Positions 1-11,765 of a DNA stretch of 64,000 nt are shown here, in pieces. The stretch is taken from assembly GCA_947561715.1 (NCBI GenBank), contig OX387205.1, positions 13,025,001 through 13,089,000 of the forward strand. Direction: 5' to 3'. A program made the translations under genes and the position numbers. The DNA is from Ascidia mentula (Eukaryota > Chordata > Ascidiacea > Phlebobranchia > Ascidiidae). Positions within the stretch are counted from its first letter, which is position 1. Each line of letters opens with the position of its first letter. Below the pieces are notes generated by a model that saw nothing but the letters and a program-made list of their open reading frames with translations, had not been told where the DNA came from and made no database searches.

Positions 1-804
1 AGCAAAAAACAGATAAAAAGCCTTTTGTAAAAACTCAATTTGAATACTCGTGTTAGGTGGTTCCCCCTCCTTTGCACGAGCACGTGATCGAGCTTTCTGG
101 ATTACCGAGCGCCAAAGCGCCATCGGATCACATCGCACAAGTTGTAGAACTAGCATGGAAAAATGGCGATCCCTGATATTCACATTTCGACGGACTTGCT
201 TTGGTAGGAATATACCATCATTCTAAAACACGTCTTCATAGTTTCAGGAAAGTTTTTTGATCCAGAGATTTTCATTTACAGTTATCGGCTATGGTCGGTT
301 GCCCTCCACGGCGGTGACGTCACTTATACTGACGTAATTCTTGAAAATGATCGATGAGTATATGACTCCCCGATCCAAACCTTTGGAAATGAGAACGGAT
401 TGTCCCGAGTTGTGTTTTGTTGACGTTACAGTTGATATTTAGGACCACAGTACTTTTAAGTTGTCCACGGGTTCTACACCTATCCATTTTAGCGCTGTCA
501 TAATCCTCCCTTTTTGTCCCAAATACAAATATATCACTGGGCTGAATGGCAACCGGTGAATTCCCCCACGAGTTGTTTTTTAACTGCACATTTTTATCTA
601 ACACTACACAGACATATATCCTACAACGAACATTGCGATCATTCTTAACTCGCAATGTTCGTGTCCAGTAACGCACCTGCTTTCAATAAACCCCACGCAA
701 ACCTTGTTTTGACCGGCAGCATCTCGGTGACGGCCTTTTTGTTTTCATTTTTCGATTTCCGCAAGATGTCCCACCCGAGTTGCTGGCGCTTGGTTCGGTT
801 TATA

Positions 805-926
805 TTAGTTGGGCGGGCGATTGGCTGCATTGGTCAAGCGCCCGACCCATATACCAAAAAGAAAACCTGATTGGGATTCGTGCCCAGGACATTCCGGGTT
901 CAAATCTCGGTGTAGTGAAAAAAAAA
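805..926 (+). repeat. tRNA-derived SINE, copy 1 of a head-to-tail dimer
   Basis: The unit carries an A-box-like stretch (TGGCTGCATTGG) and a B-box-like stretch (GGGTTCAAATCTCGG), as in RNA polymerase III promoters of tRNA-derived SINEs, and ends in an A-run. It is followed directly by a second copy. Homologous copies lie at 927-1045, 27157-27284, 42592-42651 (minus) and 50278-50341. Confidence 0.75.
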
Positions 927-1045
927 TTAGTTGGGCGGGTGATTGGCAGCATTGGTCAAACGACCGACCCACATATGAAGATGAAAACCTGATCGGGATT
1001 CGTGCCCAGGATATTGAGGGTTCGAATTCCTGTGTGGTAAAAAAA
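927..1045 (+). repeat. tRNA-derived SINE, copy 2 of the dimer
   Basis: Diverged second unit with the same start (TTAGTTGGGCGGG), the B-box-like GGGTTCGAATTCC and a terminal A-run. The sequence ATATTAG occurs just before copy 1 and just after copy 2 and may be a remnant target-site duplication of the dimer. It partly overlaps the SINE start, so this is weak. Confidence 0.7.
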
Positions 1046-4000
1046 CATATTAGCCAATTGCTTTGTGAAGCCGTATTTCATTCTGCAAGCAACTTCCGGA
1101 GGATTGTGTGGTTGGTATTTTGGTAAGAGTAAAAATGGAATGGTCTTGGTGAAGGTTTCTTGGACTGCCGGACTTAAGCAAATAAAGCACTAATAATGGT
1201 AATCGTCCTACTGCGGTGTTTAATTTGAGTATGGTGAATCAATTGCGGTCCTAAAGTTGCGATTAAGTTCATTACTGTTCTGCTTGTTGGCAAACACAAT
1301 TGCTAATGTTAGTGACCTGCAATATCCCGCCAGACAAACTTTTATTTTGAAACATTTCTTTAGGAATAAATTGCTGCAAAAACCGCGCGTTTAGCTAAGA
1401 TATCTTACCTGTGACCCAACTACAAGGTCTGTTGATATGCAGTCTTCCTTGCCAATGGTGGCGAAAATCAAGTAGGCAAAAGTGCATGTCCCTCTTATTT
1501 TTTTAAGGGTTTCGGAACATGGGGAATACGTCATAGTAACCACCTGCTGCGGTTTTTAGTGTCATTAGCAATGTGAACGAAAGTGCACTGAGTCGTGTTT
1601 ATTTGGTAACAATGCAAGTATTTCGTGACATGGATGGTTGAACAAGAATAATAGAATTGTTCAAATAAAAAACGCGGGAGACTCACCGACTCCCACGTTT
1701 TCTAATGTCAAGGCCACCTTGAGAGAATTAAGCAAACAGGCTACCGATTTTAAGTGGAATTCATGCTGTAGATTATGAATGCAGAAGGCCAGGTTTTCAA
1801 AGCGGAAAATGTTGCAAGAGTATTTATATCTTTCTCCAACATGGTTACTTTTGAAGCTACTGAAAGCTAATCGTCGTAGTTAGATTCATTTGCACTATGT
1901 GGAAGCCATTACATTGATTACCATCGTACTGCCTCTCGCATACAGAAGTGTTACCGTATTGTTATAATGTATGCCGACTGAAGCATCAACGCTGAATTGG
2001 ATTAAACAAACAATTGACGTGGGTACGATTTTCGTGTAAACAATTTGTTACGGCCCATAGAGCAGATATGAGATCACTTTAAGACTGAATTGATTTGACC
2101 TTGGGTCGATTGATCTGCCACTGGCTCTAACGTCACAGTGAAACCCCTGGTTTGTCAGCGGGGACTTAATCCTTACGTGGGCTCCAGAATCAATAGACAT
2201 AACCTAATTTTAAAAGGGTATGTTTAGTGTGCAAGCAATGTATCAGTCGCATTATTTTGATTGTCGCCGCATTAATTTTCCCTTGTTTTTGAAAGAATTT
2301 GTGTACGATCTGTTATGGCCATGACGTCATCACTAGCTAAGCCCCTGATATGGCACTGTCTTTAAACCCACTTTATTTGCAAAAACTCATGATGTCATGC
2401 AGGCGAAAGTTTTTACAATTCAAAAATAAACCAACTGACGGTAATTAGAAACACTTTGTTTCAAACATTAACTGCAATAATTTAGGAACACTAATAACAG
2501 ATTTACTTGATAATTCTGAGAGTAAAGAGATTATATTGACATGTTTTAAACACATATGGGCCAGTCTTATGCAGTAATTTATCCGCGAATAGAAATAAAA
2601 TGCAAATTACTCGATTACATAAGAAACGTTTGTATCACACGTTTAGTTTAGGTATGACGTAAGAGAAATCGAAGTGTTTCGTCATCAAAGGAACATTATG
2701 TGTCTTGAAACAGAACGTAGTTTGATGAGCTGGTCGACCCTTTCCTCAAACCTCTTGTGTACCGACACTTCTTCCTTTTCAAACAAACCGCTTTTCAAGA
2801 GCCCCTGTCTTACAACACAGAAATGCTGCAAAGTTTCATCATTTGGGTTCGAAGCCAATCGCACTGAAACGAATTTCGAGTAAGCGCTGGCAAATAAAAA
2901 ATTATAATGACATAATATCCCCCTTCAACTAAACGGATAGGAAAATGTAACGAAGAAATCAGACAGATTTTTTATGCTTCTTAACATGCTACAAGAGTAA
3001 CTAAATGATGTGATTAACACATTTATGTTTATGGGTCTGGCGTCATCGTATTAAGGTGAAGCGCATTTACGATTTAAATTCCAGTAAGTTGTCGTGTCCA
3101 AAATAAACCCCCAATCGTTCGCACGGCACCGATCAAATTGATTCTGTGACGCACAGCAAAAACATCTTAAAAAATGGCGAGGCCCGTTTAACGACGATAT
3201 TCACGACACCGGCGGGACTGCTGTCACTTTATGTCCTAATTGCCCTCCGTGGCGCAGAGGAATACACCTCTCAAACAGGGGATTCTCCCAGAATTAGCCC
3301 CCTCGTACGTGATTTTTGAGTGAAGTTGGATGGGACATAAGGGTAGCGGCGTTACGATCTGAGCAAATATTCGCGGTGCGTCTATATATTGCGTTGAAAC
3401 GTTTATCAACCGTGCACGTGCGTCATTAAATCGCCGCTCGCGCGTTTAATTCGCAAACAATTTTCCCACCCAGCCAAGGACAGCGTGCCCAAACGTAATG
3501 TCTTCTCGGTTATTTAAAAACACCTGCCTACAGACACTGCAGTAACTTTTTCACTATTAGTTGTTTAAAAAGATGCGGCCCCCATATGCTGTCATAAACA
3601 TTCTTGTGTGCTCTTGCTTTTTCCAGAACAGTGTGGTGCTTAAACGCTTATGTTTCGACTGGTGAATATCAGTGGAAAATAATTCGATGCAATTTTGGAA
3701 ACGTTCAAAGCCTTAGGTGCAAAATACGAATTGGTTTAAATATAAATGTCAAACAGAGGAATTGTTAACTGGGACAGTAATTATGCAAACATTTCAAACG
3801 CAAACTGAACAGGATGAACACGGTTGTGCTTAAAAAATATTTTTTTGTGCTCGTCAGAAATTTAGTTACTTTTTATTTAAATTTAAATTGAAAAGCATTC
3901 TTTTAAAGCTCACAGATATCACAGTTTTGTGAGAAATATTTTTGATAAATAGCCATTATTAAATCGAGTGTAGTTTTGGCTGCCTAAAAACTTGTACAAA

Positions 4001-4077
4001 TCGCAGTTGCGATATGACGTGTGCAATCCCTATTTCACTTGGTATCAACGAATCCAAGAAGTTGTGCAAATGACAAG

Positions 4078-4083
4078 TTTATT
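4078..4083 (-). terminator. Polyadenylation signal AATAAA for the candidate cytokine gene
   Basis: A canonical AATAAA on the minus strand lies about 155 bases after the TAA stop at 4237-4239. It implies a short 3' UTR. Confidence 0.5.
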
Positions 4084-4236
4084 TCGCAAAAGCAGCCAAC
4101 AAAGCATTAAATAAAGCAAATACGAAAAACGTACAAAAGTCGACGTGACAGTGCTGAACACAAAACTTTCGACCACATAAATAGAAAAGGCTCTGGACGC
4201 AGTGCAAAGTATTCTAACTTCAAACCATCACAGTGT

Positions 4237-5546
4237 TTAGCATTGAGAGGGAACAGGAGCGCTGAATAGAAACTTGTTGTACAAGTTGAGGAAATCGCTC
4301 AGGAAGTCGTGAAACTGCATGAGAAAATGGTAGTTGCGAACTTTTTCAAGGGACAAACTGGGAAGGGATGGTTGGATGCAAACTTCACACGGTGGATAAC
4401 TGCTCAGTGGCCGCACGTTTAGACTTCGGCAATACGTTGCTGACATCTGCATGAAAATTTAAATTAAATCAAGGTTAAGTCAGAAATTCTTGTTCCAGTT
4501 TGTTTTTGGTATGAATAAGACTTTGTTACTGTTTTTTATTGCCAAGCGGTTTCTTCATAAAGCTTTGAATATTTTACGCTGCAAAAATGGACTTATGCAG
4601 ATTATATCAAATTGGAACGTCACAAACTGGGCTCTGTACTGGCTTATGATTTAAATCAGAAAGATTTTATTCCACGTTTTGTCCTTGGGTGTGTTTGAAA
4701 ACAAAGATCAGGTCGATTTTTACTTACGTAAGTTTCGAAGTTGTTCATGAACTGGAAGAGCAAATTCGAGACGTCCCGAAGCTGTTCTGTGACGGAATTG
4801 AAGAGACCGCTTTGCTCCGGAATATTCTGTTGGCTGGCGTCAAATTGTGGAGAAGCAAAGACGCTCTGCAGATAATAGTTAAAGTCCTGAAGACCGTTCA
4901 TATTCTTCTGCATGACCGTGTCCCAGTTGTTGTTTTGCTGCAAAAAAGAAACAACGGAATTTGTCTTGTGCAATCGATACTATCAGAGCGATACTATTGT
5001 CGAGAACATATATGTACAATGTAGGTGATTTTGCAGCGCTATTTTTTATACCTTGATGTCGATAACATCTGGAAGGGTCGTGAGACGCAGACTAGTGAGG
5101 TACGTGCGGCATGCTTCCACAGTTGTGCAATCCATTTCGCTTAGAATCTGTGAAAAGCAAATGCACGTCATCACAATGTAATGCAACAAGTCATATAACA
5201 GAAACACCTCGGTCATTTTTTGTTACGTTTTTTCTGAAAAATATGTTTCGCCTACAATTAAGCAGCTCTAATGTAATTCAAATTTGAATGATTTAGGTTA
5301 CTTATCCAAAACAGAGTGCAAAGGCTACAGATGCGCGAGCAAATCAAAATGAATGTAGAAAGTGCTTGAAATACTCACAAATTCGGTAAGAGCCTGATCG
5401 ATTGTGTTTCTCATCGTGGAAAGCTGGACGCGGAGTCTGTTTGAGGCAACAGTGCTTCGGGTGATCTGTTGGTGGAGAGGTATTCCGCAGCAAAGTTTGC
5501 ACATGAGAGCCAGAAGGCACGACGCCAAAGCTACAGTAGAAAGCAT
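4237..5546 (-). CDS. Candidate class I helical cytokine (IL-6/CNTF-like), secreted, 227 aa
   Basis: Spliced CDS complement(join(4237..4446,4728..4937,5052..5147,5379..5546)), 684 nt, 227 residues. Exon 1 starts at the ATG at 5546 and gives a hydrophobic signal peptide of about 21 residues (MLSTVALASCLLALMCKLCC). All three introns are phase 0, with consensus GT-AG ends. The mature part reads as four amphipathic helices: A in exon 1 (about 26-58, containing NRLRVQLSTMRNTID), B at the start of exon 3 (NWDTVMQKNMNGLQDFNYYL), C at its end (LFNSVTEQLRDVSNLLFQFM) and D in exon 4 (LEKVRNYHFLMQFHDFLSDF). Long B-C and C-D linkers carry several cysteines. Helix order, size, signal peptide and all-phase-0 introns are what class I cytokines of the IL-6/LIF/CNTF/G-CSF group show. 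These diverge too far for sequence identity to settle it. It would act outside the cell on a gp130-like receptor. The alternative is an unrelated secreted helical protein. Confidence 0.6.
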
Positions 5547-5646
5547 GCTGATCGTTGAGTAGATTTCTTGACTTTGAATGAAGGGTTATTCTTGATTGTC
5601 GATACGCTGGGATCGCTGAATGTTGTCTGGTAGGCCATGCCACGCA

Positions 5647-5653
5647 TTTTATA
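5647..5653 (-). promoter_or_regulatory. TATA box of the candidate cytokine gene
   Basis: TATAAAA on the minus strand lies about 100 bases upstream of the ATG at 5546. This predicts a start site near 5620 and a 5' UTR of roughly 75 bases. A strong TATA box fits an inducible gene, though that is inference. Confidence 0.55.
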
Positions 5654-5659
5654 CGTTTA

Positions 5660-8600
5660 GCACCCCTAAATTTAAAATCCAAAACCCATTAATTTTACGG
5701 ATGAAATTTCTTTCTTCTACCGCACACGTCATTGTGTGTTGACACAGTTGCATCATTCTTCAGAGCGACCTCACACGGTAGCTGCTCTCTGCGGCAAACG
5801 AGAAAAAAGCGTCGATCCTCTTGAAAGCTACCGTAAGGTTCACATTTAACATGTACCACATTCTGCGTACGTCTAATTAATGAAGCGTTGTTCGTACGTA
5901 GCCTTACGTAAACTATAGCCTTTTTGTGCGTACGAAGGACCCCTTGTATTGAATTTCGCCACCTGGGTATGGGGTCATGTTGAATACAATATGGAAGGTA
6001 AGGCTTGGTTGCTTCTGGGTATTACTAATATACATAAAACTTAATTTAATTTTTTTCTCTTTTGGATACCCGCGGGCACGGAAAATACTACTACACCGGG
6101 CCACAAAGCTTTCGTCAAACTTGATCCACATACAAGTCCGTGTAAATCAGAAATCTGTGCGATTTTCAACGGTTAGGTGTGAACAGGGCAACCACCTGTT
6201 ATTCTTAGTTATATATTTGAATTAAAATACTGCACTAAATTATAGCGTTAATATTCGCACAGATTTCAATGTTATTTTAGCTTATATGTGGATCGAGTTT
6301 GACGAATACATCCCTGGTGTATATTATCTTCCCCGGGCACTAGTAAAAGTTTTTTACATTACCGTTATACCCACTGCGCGAAAGTGAAGTGGGTGAAAAT
6401 ATGACCGTAATCTCTTGTTGTGCAAAGAAACTCTGGTGGAGTTTCGTTCTACGAAATCGCTTTGTTTACACCTCGCCCTATTACAAAGGGCTCCATTTCG
6501 TTGACCTGATTTCCCGCTATTGTTTATCCAGGGCCTAATCCTCACGCTCAAAACTCGCTCGGTCCAACGAACAAACAACACAATCGGCGAGAATAGTAAA
6601 ATTCGCCGAGGAATCCGGGACTAAAAGCCCGTTTTGTTGCCACGAGAAAGTAGTTTTATCTGGTGGTGTGTTGACTTATTCTTAGACTTGAAAACAGGCT
6701 GTGCGCATTTAGGAAGCGTTCTGAAGGGGCAGATTCAAACTAGCTTATATGTCACAAGTAATAATACTAAGCACAACGGATAACAAAACATGTCATATAG
6801 GACGTGATAGCAGCGAAAACCAACATCCAAGATTGACAGGAACAGTTTTTTCGCCGAAATGTTTGCAAATATTGGCTCGTTATATGACCTGAAGGAAATC
6901 TCCCCGAGTAAGGCAGCTTTCCTCGCGAAATATTAAACCAGCTCGAAACCCACGTTTGTCACTTCCACACCCGCGAAAATCCCGGGTTTCGGATTAAATG
7001 AGAATCGCATCTGGCTTCCTGTCCTTGTGCGAATTCCCTCAAAACAAACGAATACGTGAGATACCGACTCCTGCTCCAATCTCATGTTCTAAAAGTAGCG
7101 ACTACGAGTGTTATTGACCTCAGGACAGGGCCGGGTTAAGACATTTAAAAATCCTAAGCCAGTAATCCTTAACCTGTGTCCTTTGAAAGAACCCCCATCT
7201 AATGAAAAATATGTGCAACATATTATGCAACCAAACCTAAAGATTCTGTCCCTTCGCTCCAACTAAGAGCACATCTCGCATCCCTGAATAAGAATCCTTA
7301 GACTGGTGTCCCTTTTATGTGCAATTGAAATTATAAATATAAACCACACAAAATTTTACCCATTAGAATCAAACAAAACTTTATGAAAGAAACAAAATTT
7401 ACTTTTTACCCTATAACAGGAGAGAAATGAATCAAACAAAATGAATCAGCGACCCTTTACCTTGATGCCTTATATATATTTCATTTTGCTCAATGGTTAA
7501 TCTGGTTTACAGCCAACACGCACCACTGTGTTGCAATAAACGTTACGCATGAAGCAATGTACTCAACGACAAATGAGAAGTGTAATGGTGTTCAAATAAC
7601 ACGGACAATTTGCTGTATTTTATGTTTGTTCTACAGTCCGGTTTGTTCCACAGTGTGTTCGAATCAAATATGTAGTTAGTGCTAAAGCTACAGGAATATT
7701 TGGCATACTTTTGGTTTGTGACGTAGCATTATTAATTTACGTTCTTTTAGGAGCACACAGAATGTTGCGTCATTTCAACTTTACGTGTATACACGCCTAA
7801 ATAGTCATGCACTAGAAGCGACAAATCTACCACGCAATGCACAACTTACCCTATGACAGAATGTATAACATACGTCAGCACATTTCGACGGTGTCTGGAT
7901 AAAAATTCCAAGCCAGTGATCCCCATAATCGGTCTCCGGCAAAAATGCCCAAACGCGCGTATGACCGTAAGCAAATAGTGATCGCGTATTTTTACCGGAT
8001 CGCAAGCGAGATGGAAGTGGGATGGGAAGTCTAATTAAAAGTGAATCACGTTCTATTCATACGCCCTGTGTTTGTCGGCTAACGGTTGTTTACGCGGGAA
8101 CGGAACCTCTGACTCGCGCGTGGAATTTGTCCCTAGTCTGGGAAAATTATGATTTTTATGTGGAGCTCCGGACGACCAGTCAAAACACATACAAAGCTTG
8201 TGACCAACCACACATTGCTTGTACATCATTTTTTGTTCTGTAGTTCAAATCACTAGGACTCGGTAAACCAGAGATTCACATACCGTAGCCTTGCAGAACA
8301 ATTGTATGAGCTAGTTGTGTTTTTTACTGCGAAAAAAATCATAATGATTGTTTCTTAAACAAAATACAAATGATCACATTCTGTGTGCCTTCGTCATCGC
8401 AGATTTTAATGGAAAGAAATTTTAAACTAAACAAAAAAATCACACTTTAACACAAAATATGTTGCTTGCGTCGAATGTTATTTTATTATTTTGCCTGAGA
8501 AAGATTCGCAAGCCTTGGATGCATGTGTGACGTGTATCAAATTTACGTTGAGTTTGTGGTGCACGTTGCGGCTGTCTGCTCCAAACCACGCGGCTCGTGT

Positions 8601-9200
8601 TCTGGCCTGGATTATGTCCAACATTTTATTGGAATCGAGAAGGGAACAGCGTCTAATTAGCTGCGTCAACGTGAGAAAAAAATGCTCTCACTATGGAAAA
8701 GTCGGGGAAATGGATATTTTTTTTTACCAATGACGTGGGTGGCGATATTTCGATGAAGATGAAATGACCTTTTGCCGACACATAATCTGTTTTCTCTACG
8801 AATTTGCCTGATCTCATTGTAACCCAATGGTAGCTATTTTCAATTACTTATATGTTGTATTCGGGGACTTTTTACCGGATCTGTACGTGGACACCATTCT
8901 CCTCTTCTATAAACACAAGAGTATTTCGAACACAACATCGCATCACAGCGACACGTATTCTTGTAGGGATGTAAAAAACAGTTCTTATTGGGGCACGATT
9001 TATGAACCTTAAATTTTTTTGGAACCCGACATATTCCAAATAATGATAAACTTGACAGTTTAAATCTAATTCGATGTGTTAAGTCATGTGATTTGTTATA
9101 ACACCAGAACAAGAGTAACTTGTCAAACTTTTGAGATGACTCAAATGAAAGCGTAAAATTAGTTTTTCGCGAAACATAAAACTGGGCAAGATCGGTCAGA
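5660..9200. other. Intergenic stretch with a foldback repeat and weak coding-like patches
   Basis: No gene can be assembled here. A foldback repeat occupies about 6060-6350. Plus-strand frames at about 8491-8671 (ending at a possible GTGAGA donor) and 8827-9012 have coding-like composition, but I could not join them to a start, a stop or each other. The overlapping minus frame 8840-9238 is cysteine-rich at its end. None matches a family I know. Confidence 0.4.
6060..6350. repeat. Foldback (MITE-like) element
   Basis: Two imperfect inverted arms, about 6060-6170 and 6243-6350. For example CGTCAAACTTGATCCACATA near 6112 pairs with the complement of TATGTGGATCGAGTTTGACG near 6285, and AGAAATCTGTGCGAT near 6150 pairs with the complement of ATTCGCACAGATTTC near 6250. 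The loop is short and there is no coding capacity, as in a non-autonomous foldback transposon. Confidence 0.6.
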
Positions 9201-9245
9201 TTTGTCGCCGTCACTGGTTGACACCTTGAAACTCTCACAATTCAG

Positions 9246-9450
9246 TATCACGGTCCACCACTTTAAAGGAGAAATTGTACAAAACTGTATGATGTTCATG
9301 CAAGCACCGACCAAATGTTTCAAATCAGACATCAGCATGATGACGTTGGTGGAAAATCAGACTCTTTTTTGCTCGTCATCCAACCCACTGCTTAGCGCGT
9401 ATTCGACCGACACTAATATCGACTCAGGTTGCGCAACGTGCGTGTTTTAG
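9246..9450 (+). CDS. Possible orphan terminal exon, cysteine-containing, function unknown
   Basis: An open frame of 68 codons starts after a possible acceptor (CACAATTCAG) and ends at TAG. It encodes five cysteines and an N-glycosylation motif (NQT), in a composition that looks coding (VENQTLFCSSSNPLL). No upstream exon or start could be joined with confidence. It sits just upstream of, and on the same strand as, the GPI-type gene at 9696 and could be the last exon of a related secreted protein. I do not recognise it, and it may be chance. Confidence 0.25.
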
Positions 9451-9695
9451 GCATCGTTTAAACGGAAAACATACTGCATTCACGTTGTTTCCACTTGTTG
9501 CTAACGTTACCAACTCACATATTTTAAGGTCCACAGAATGCGCAGTAAACAGTCGTACTGATGGGCGCTTGGTGGTGGAAGCATGTCGGTCTTAAATTAC
9601 GTTCTCTAAACCATAAAATCCTGCTATAATAGGAGGTTAATTATATTTTTATTGTTCAGATAAGTTTGCAAAACTTAATCATTTTGACTCTCATT

Positions 9696-10823
9696 ATGAC
9701 GTTCTTGTGGAAAAAGTTTGCCCTGTTGATTTTCTTCTTGCGGAATGCTTGTTCTGAGCGACAAATTTTCACTTGTGGCCGTATAGGACTGGACGCCATG
9801 CATTGCAACATGACCACGGCTTTCGAGCAAAATTGCCGGGATTCTCGTTTGGATGATGGTACGTGTTGTTTTAACAAAATTAACGCAAAAGAAAAAAATA
9901 TCTAACAGAAGTTAACACTGTCACAAGCTAAGCGACTAATTATGATTAATAAGTATGATTTGTTAAATATTATGGTAAATAATCTTGTACTGCTTGGCAG
10001 GTGGATATCTTACTTGCGGTTCCACAGAGATATCATTACTTCCGACGACGTTATATTGTATTGCCGGACATTTTACGCTGAATAGGTGAGTCTTTTTTTC
10101 CTGGCGAGTTTTGAATTATATTTACGTGCTTTTGTTTCAAACCAGATACGTTTTGCAAAAAAAACATTTTGTCAACACATCAGCCACACAATATATAGTT
10201 TTGTGTGTTATGAAATTGGTAAAAATATCGTATCGTTTTGAATTGGGGCGTAATTCCGGCGTAAACTTATTGTCAAATGCCAATGTTTTAGTTATTGCTG
10301 CTGGGAGGGCAAGTGCCCTCAGCACAATGCAACAAACCATCCTGGTGATATTTTGACGATTGGTACAAGCAGCAAATCCGTCAGAACCTCTCCTCCTGCA
10401 ACCCTCTCTTCTGTCATCAAATCAACACGAGCATCGTCTGGTGGCAATAAAATTACCGTAAAGGGCTATAGTTATAGTACAGGTGGTGGTAAAGGCATTG
10501 CAATCACTGTGAAGGGTGGTACTCATAATATAGTTGGTGGTAATGGCGTAACTGATGCAGTGATGGGTGGTAGTGATGGTAGAGCTGGCGGCAATGCAAC
10601 TGCAAACGCAATTATGATTGGTAGTAATGGTGTGGCTGGTGTTGGTGGTACTGCAATACCACAAGGCAATAAAGCCACGGTAGCACACACTGTGGGTAAT
10701 ACCGCCAATATGGGTGATACCCCCACTTCTGCAGCTCCTAAATTTGCTTTGGGTGGAGGTTTAAGCCGTTTGGTGATTTGGGCCGGTTTGTTTGGCATGG
10801 CTTTCGCCCTTTGGAACAACTAA
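9696..10823 (+). CDS. Secreted cysteine-rich, glycine-rich protein, probably GPI-anchored, 259 aa
   Basis: Spliced CDS join(9696..9858,10001..10085,10292..10823), 780 nt, phases 1 then 2, acceptors GGCAG and TTTTAG. Residues 1-20 form a signal peptide (MTFLWKKFALLIFFLRNACS). Residues about 21-105 contain a domain with about eight cysteines and N-glycosylation motifs, ending in a CC..GKC element (YCCWEGKCPQHN) somewhat like the end of Ly6/uPAR three-finger domains. Residues about 110-225 are a Ser/Thr- then Gly/Asn-rich stalk with loose 'GG-N-G' repeats (IVGGNGVTDAVMGGSDGR). The C-terminus is a hydrophobic segment (LVIWAGLFGMAFALWNN) after a small-residue stretch, as in GPI-anchor signals. It therefore probably sits on the outer cell surface. 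I do not recognise the family; the Ly6-like assignment is tentative. Confidence 0.6.
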
Positions 10824-10827
10824 GCAC

Positions 10828-10833
10828 AATAAA
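10828..10833 (+). terminator. Polyadenylation signal AATAAA of the GPI-type gene
   Basis: AATAAA starts five bases after the TAA stop of the gene ending at 10823. A second AATAAA lies near 10918. The very short 3' UTR is consistent with a compact genome. Confidence 0.5.
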
Positions 10834-11298
10834 GTTGCAGACAACCAACTTGGACACAGTTTGTTAAGTTTTATATATGTGGTAGTTTTGCCCATATGAA
10901 AGTCACCCCATAGCAAAAATAAAATTAAGGCATGCCTTTTGTTATTGTTCGTTGACAACACTTTAGATTGTACATTTCTTATTTGTTTTTGTATCTGCAG
11001 TGTTAATATGTATTGTCATCGTTTCCAAAGAACGTTTATCTTCCTTCCCGAAATAAATAGTTAAAAAAAATATTTTTGTCTGTAGTTGCACTTTCGTCGG
11101 CTCGCAAAAAAATCTTATCTTGTAAACGGTTCTTTTTTCATGACACAATTCACAACTTGAAAATAAACGTGTGTGAAAGAGTTTTCATATCTTTCGTGAA
11201 GTGTTGAAAGTTTTTGATGTTTTATCTGGTTGGTGCAGACACCTTGATTTATTTGAAGGTAACATACAGGTTTCACTACAGCGCTTTGTCTCCCTCAG

Positions 11299-11499
11299 GC
11301 GGATCGTCTCGTTCTGACTGAAATGCCCATTGCTGGGTGGGGTTTTAATAATGCATTGCGGCCTTGGGCTAATACCTCAAAAAGTTGGGAAGTTAGGGCT
11401 ACTGTGACCACTGCAGGAGCCACGTATGAATTTTCCACTATCCCGTACATGGATTTTTCCACACTAAAGTTTGATGCGACAACACAAGAGTTCAAATGA
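11299..11499 (+). CDS. Possible orphan terminal exon, function unknown
   Basis: An open frame of 66 codons follows an acceptor-like TCTCCCTCAG and ends at TGA. It has coding-like composition (FSTIPYMDFSTLKFDATTQ) and is followed by AATAAA near 11687. Alternative acceptors exist at about 11269 and 11281. I could not find a confident upstream exon: splicing from the 9696 gene does not keep frame. No family was recognised. It may be the 3' end of a gene with distant exons or a relic. Confidence 0.3.
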   Translation, partial: ADRLVLTEMPIAGWGFNNALRPWANTSKSWEVRATVTTAGATYEFSTIPYMDFSTLKFDATTQEFK

Positions 11500-11759
11500 T
11501 GAATTCCGAAACGCTACTGTTACTTTTTGAAAGAAGGTCTACATTTTTTGAAGTGGCCATCAAAGACGTTTTACCGAATGTAATCAAACTACAAATTGAG
11601 AGTTAATACTTTCGTGTGTCTGAAATGATGGTTTCGTAACATGTGACTATTGTGGGAGTAACAATCGATTAAAAAACTTATTACAATAAAGTTGTCAAAC
11701 GCACAATATGATCTGCATATCTTTTGCTTGCTACATTTTGCCAGAGAAACAAAATTATA

Positions 11760-11765
11760 TTTATT
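11760..11765 (-). terminator. Possible polyadenylation signal of SLC15 gene A
   Basis: AATAAA on the minus strand lies about 380 bases after the stop codon of gene A (12146-12148). It is the first canonical signal I noticed downstream of that stop. Only the motif supports it. Confidence 0.35.

Larger units (their letters stand above)
1..4077. other. Intergenic stretch, gene-poor
   Basis: I see no convincing gene here. Open frames are short, lack splice-site support and show no recognisable protein family. The only clear structure is a SINE dimer near 805-1045. A GC-richer patch with several CpGs lies around 3120-3480 and could be regulatory, but nothing in the sequence proves it. A remote exon of an off-window gene cannot be excluded. 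Confidence 0.6.

Noticed and set aside
3243..3300. tRNA-like A-box word (CCGTGGCGCAGAGG)
   Set aside because: No matching B box at the right distance and no cloverleaf could be drawn.
8840..9238. Minus-strand frame of 132 codons with a cysteine-rich end
   Set aside because: No signal peptide, no splice partners, and it overlaps a coding-like frame on the other strand. Cysteine content alone is not enough.
9666..9695. Longer N-terminus for the GPI-type gene starting with TTG
   Set aside because: The ATG at 9696 starts a good signal peptide by itself; TTG starts are not expected in animals.
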